Source of the DNA: Merluccius polli
Lineage: Eukaryota > Chordata > Actinopteri > Gadiformes > Merlucciidae
Assembly: GCA_030340625.1 (NCBI GenBank)
Contig: JAOPHQ010005419.1
Location: 259,518 to 323,517, forward strand
DNA length: 64,000 nucleotides
Reading direction: 5' to 3'
Positions 60,886 to 64,000 of the stretch are shown here, in pieces. Each line of letters starts with the position of its first letter. Position 1 is the first letter of the stretch. The notes beneath the pieces were generated by a model that made no database searches, was not told the origin of the DNA, and worked only from the letters and a program-made list of their open reading frames with translations. The translations under genes and the position numbers were made by a program.

Positions 60886-63585
60886 TTAAATGGTTTGTGC
60901 TAAACTTGTATTCAGCACACAAACCATTATAATGTATGTTTGAGTACAGTATAAATATATGCAAATCTACTTAAACACATTAGCTAGAAAAAAAGGGGGG
61001 CGAAAAATGATTGATGAATGAATTAGCGCAGTAGAAGCCTGATGACAACAACATTTAAGCCCAGATTTTTTTGGCTAAATGAAGTAAAAAAACAAAATCT
61101 TTAGAAGAGGTAGGGGACTTTGTTTGTCTGCCTTTGAAAGGCATGAAGCAAAGCCAAGAGGAAACTAGGCTATACGATATCAGACACAGGATATTATGAG
61201 CAAAATCAGAGCGCAACTGACTTAAAAAGTTTTTTATGTGGATCGTATTTTCATAAAACATAGTATTCAAGTCCTATACAGGAGTTTTGTTAACTAATAC
61301 AGAGATCACATTCCTTCCCACCGGCTGACTCAAGTGAGGGCCTGCGTGACGTGATAATATTAAACTGTGTCAGTAAGGACACGTACACACTGCACACGAC
61401 GACCTGAAAAACGATAGACAGATAATCTTCCTTACAATTGGAAATACAAAAGAGAAACAGAACAGACAAAAGTACTTCAAAACTGCATCAAAGGACCAAG
61501 TAAAACCCCACAGACCCAACCAGACCAAACCACCCTCAGGAACTGTTCTTTTTCTTGGCTTCGAGTTTGGTTGCACAACCGCTGTTTGTTGGGTGTTGTA
61601 CACACAGGGGTCTTAAAACAAGCATGTCAACCGTGGAAATCTGTGCTAGGCAGTGTTCTTGTTTGCTCTAGCCTACATGAGACTTTAAACACCTCCTATG
61701 CAGCGCGTCCCTGGGACAGGATTTTGGCAAACAACTGCGGCTGCTTCAAAATTAACTCAAAAGTTTGGTCAAACCCAGAAGCTTGCGGCTGATAAAAACA
61801 CCTGGAAGTAAAGGCCTTCACCAGCCAATCATTAGCTGAGACTCTATTCAATCAATCCATTCGATGGTTGCTAGTGCGCTCAGGATAACAACATGTACTC
61901 ACTCTCTTAGGCCTGACAATAGCGAGGTTCAAATCCTGTAATGACATGCTTCAAGTGCCAAGGCCTCTGGTCTGTCAATCACTGGAGATAAAGGCCGAGT
62001 TGACTCACACAAGGTTGCGCACAAAGTGAAAATAATTCTCTTTATGTATGTACCCACCTTGCAGTATCTTCTGTTCGCTCTCTTGACAAACTGTTTTCTG
62101 TGTAAATGTGAGGTGTGTGCGAAGGTCTTTTTTTTTACGGCTGCATTGTCACGGCGCTAGACTGTACCAGCGGGCCGGCCCGTTGTTGTTGGAGAAGGGC
62201 CGTGTTTTGTTAGCTTGAGGCCATGAATTCCTCAACGGGGTGTGTGCGTGTGCGTGTGCGAGAGAGGTTTTTGTCTGTGTGTGTGTGTGTATGTGTGTGT
62301 GTGTGGGAGAGAGAGAGTTTGTGTGTGTGTGTGTGTGTATATGGGTGAGAGTGAGTGAGCGAGTAAATGAGTGAGTGGGAGAGAGAGAGAGAGAGAGATG
62401 TCTGCACCTTTCATCTCTACCTGGCAGTGCAGCAGCACTATAAGAGTAATAACATACAATAAGAAATAAAATGATAAGAATAAAGAGGTGCGGAAGAGTC
62501 GAAGGTGGTGGTGGTGGTGGTGGGGGGGGGGGGGGGGGTTGAATACCTGAACACCTCAGCTGCCATGTTGGGTGGACTTATAGCGGTAAAGCTAACACTG
62601 TCATACGAGATTGAAGAAACTACTGTCTACTAAACAACAAGGACCAAAGATTGCTGAAAGTTTAGTTGTGAAAGTTAGTGGATGTTAATGAATAGATTGT
62701 ATGTTCTAGTCTATACACTATATTTACGGATATTGAAGGCTCCTGTCAGCAATCTTAAGTGTAAAAATGTGAGATGTTGTGGATGTATTGTTGCGGCCAA
62801 GTGTCTAGGTATTTGTGTTTACATTACGTTGACATTTTCATGTTGACATTGAAAACTATACAGACTTCAGTTGTACCATCAAATGAGCTTTACTTTTGTG
62901 TTCTGGGATCATTTTCAGATAACAAACGTGTGCGACTTGATCTCTACGTCATGTTTCTCACAGGCAACCGCCAAACCCATTGAACAAGGGCCCATAGACA
63001 GTGAAGGGAGAGGACCTTCCTATACCAAAAAAGTAAAAGAAAAGCTGAATGTCTCAAATGACCGCGGGAAGGTTGTGTGTTTGCTGTGTTTGTTCTGTTA
63101 CTTGGTCTCTGCAGTAAATAGTTGCACGCAAAAAAGTGAATTAACACTAATAATAGTATAGGAGTAGACGTCCTCTTCAGCAAAACAGAAACAGAAACAT
63201 TGTTTGCGGTTAATAGAGGCGGCGTGGTCTCCTTCAGAGATGCACTTCTCATGTGAAAGACGCCACTCACACACTGCCAGGCACTCGCACTTGACTTGTT
63301 ATGGTCTCACCAGTTCCAGTGGGCGATTTGCATCACATTGCTGCAGCTCTTTCACAGAAACGAGAAGGAAAAACGAAAAAAAAAAAAAACCCTCTGTGAA
63401 ACCACAAGCCATTGATCACAGGCTACAGTCATGATGACTAGTCAATCAAGTAGGCACATCGATGTGCCTACTTGATTATGGTAACAACAATTCACAGCCT
63501 AAATTACTCAAAATCAACATTTCACACAAAAAAAGCAAACTGATACCGGTGAGGCCTGCACCAAGCGGGGTGGGGGGGTGGGGGT

Positions 63586-63619
<34 letters not shown>

Positions 63620-64000
63620 ACAGCCATGACACGACCCCAGAGGAATGCAGGCTCGCCGCCTCGCCGCCTGCACAGACTTGCTCCGGCAGAGCGGACGAGT
63701 CTGCTGCTCGGCGCCGGAGGTGAGGTGAGGTGGGGCGGGGAGGTGGGCCCTGAGTGGAGCCCCCCCCCCCCCCCACGGTCCCACGGTCCCACGGTCCACG
63801 ACACCGGGGGGGGGGGTCCCTATCACAAGTACTATCTGTGGATGCGGCGAAGCAACGAAAACACAAGGAAAAACAACCACGAAAAGCGAGAAACTTGCAC
63901 ACAATTGTGCAATTTACTTTTTTTGTTGTGTTGTTGTTGTTGTTTTTTGTTTAAGCTTACCGTGAGAGAGCTACTCCCCCCCCCCCCCCCCCCCCCCCCC
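60886..64000. other. 5' flank or 5'-UTR intron of ptk2b; no further coding exon seen
   Basis: Contains (GT)n at 62275-62340, (GA)n near 62383-62398, (GGT)n/poly-G at 62506-62539, (CA)n at 63588-63617, poly-C at 63761-63775 and a poly-C run at the window end (63977-64000). The promoter and non-coding first exon of ptk2b may be here or beyond the edge; I cannot place them. Confidence 0.5.
63444..63477. repeat. Perfect 34-bp palindrome
   Basis: Two 17-base arms (AATCAAGTAGGCACATC and its exact complement) meet at ATCGAT with no spacer. Confidence 0.95.

Noticed and set aside
61905..61960. GAGGTTCAAATCCTG, tRNA B-box-like
   Set aside because: The preceding 80 bases do not fold into a tRNA and lack an A box at the right distance.

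Overview
This is vertebrate nuclear DNA, almost certainly from a teleost fish. The evidence is split genes with GT-AG introns, dense (CA)n/(GA)n/(TCA)n microsatellites, fish-type MITE and SINE remnants, and two recognisable vertebrate neural genes in an order also found in mammals. No bacterial, viral or CRISPR-type system was seen.

Layout. Positions 1-31948 are gene-poor intergenic DNA. They hold microsatellites, a 14-copy 50-bp minisatellite (8261-8960), an inverted pair of one dispersed repeat (355-880 and 18766-19570), a foldback (25131-25258), a long imperfect hairpin (23237-23417), an array of CAGCTG boxes (11752-11823) and unique stretches that may be conserved non-coding DNA. Positions 31955-35409 (+) hold a two-exon gene I cannot name. 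It encodes a predicted secreted protein of 932 aa: a signal peptide, a short acidic Ser-Gly segment, about 700 residues of almost pure Ser/Pro grown from TCA/CCA triplet repeats, and a normal-looking helical C-terminal domain of about 155 aa. Positions 37811-44638 (+) hold chrna2, the neuronal nicotinic acetylcholine receptor alpha-2 subunit (6 coding exons, 555 aa). Positions 47129-60385 (-) hold ptk2b (Pyk2, focal-adhesion-type tyrosine kinase; 30 coding exons, about 994 aa), tail-to-tail with chrna2. Human chromosome 8p21 has the same tail-to-tail CHRNA2/PTK2B pair, which supports the orthology calls. Positions 60386-64000 are 5' flank or 5' non-coding intron of ptk2b, with simple repeats, a MITE and a perfect 34-bp palindrome.

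The points most worth checking are: (i) the Ser/Pro triplet-repeat secreted protein; (ii) ptk2b coding exon 7, which is one base short of the expected frame but has an alternative GT donor 11 bp upstream that restores the frame; (iii) chrna2 exon 2, squeezed between a 23-bp minisatellite and a dispersed element; and (iv) several strong foldback or palindromic structures. All exon limits were read by eye from splice sites, reading-phase arithmetic and similarity to remembered human proteins; no alignment was run.
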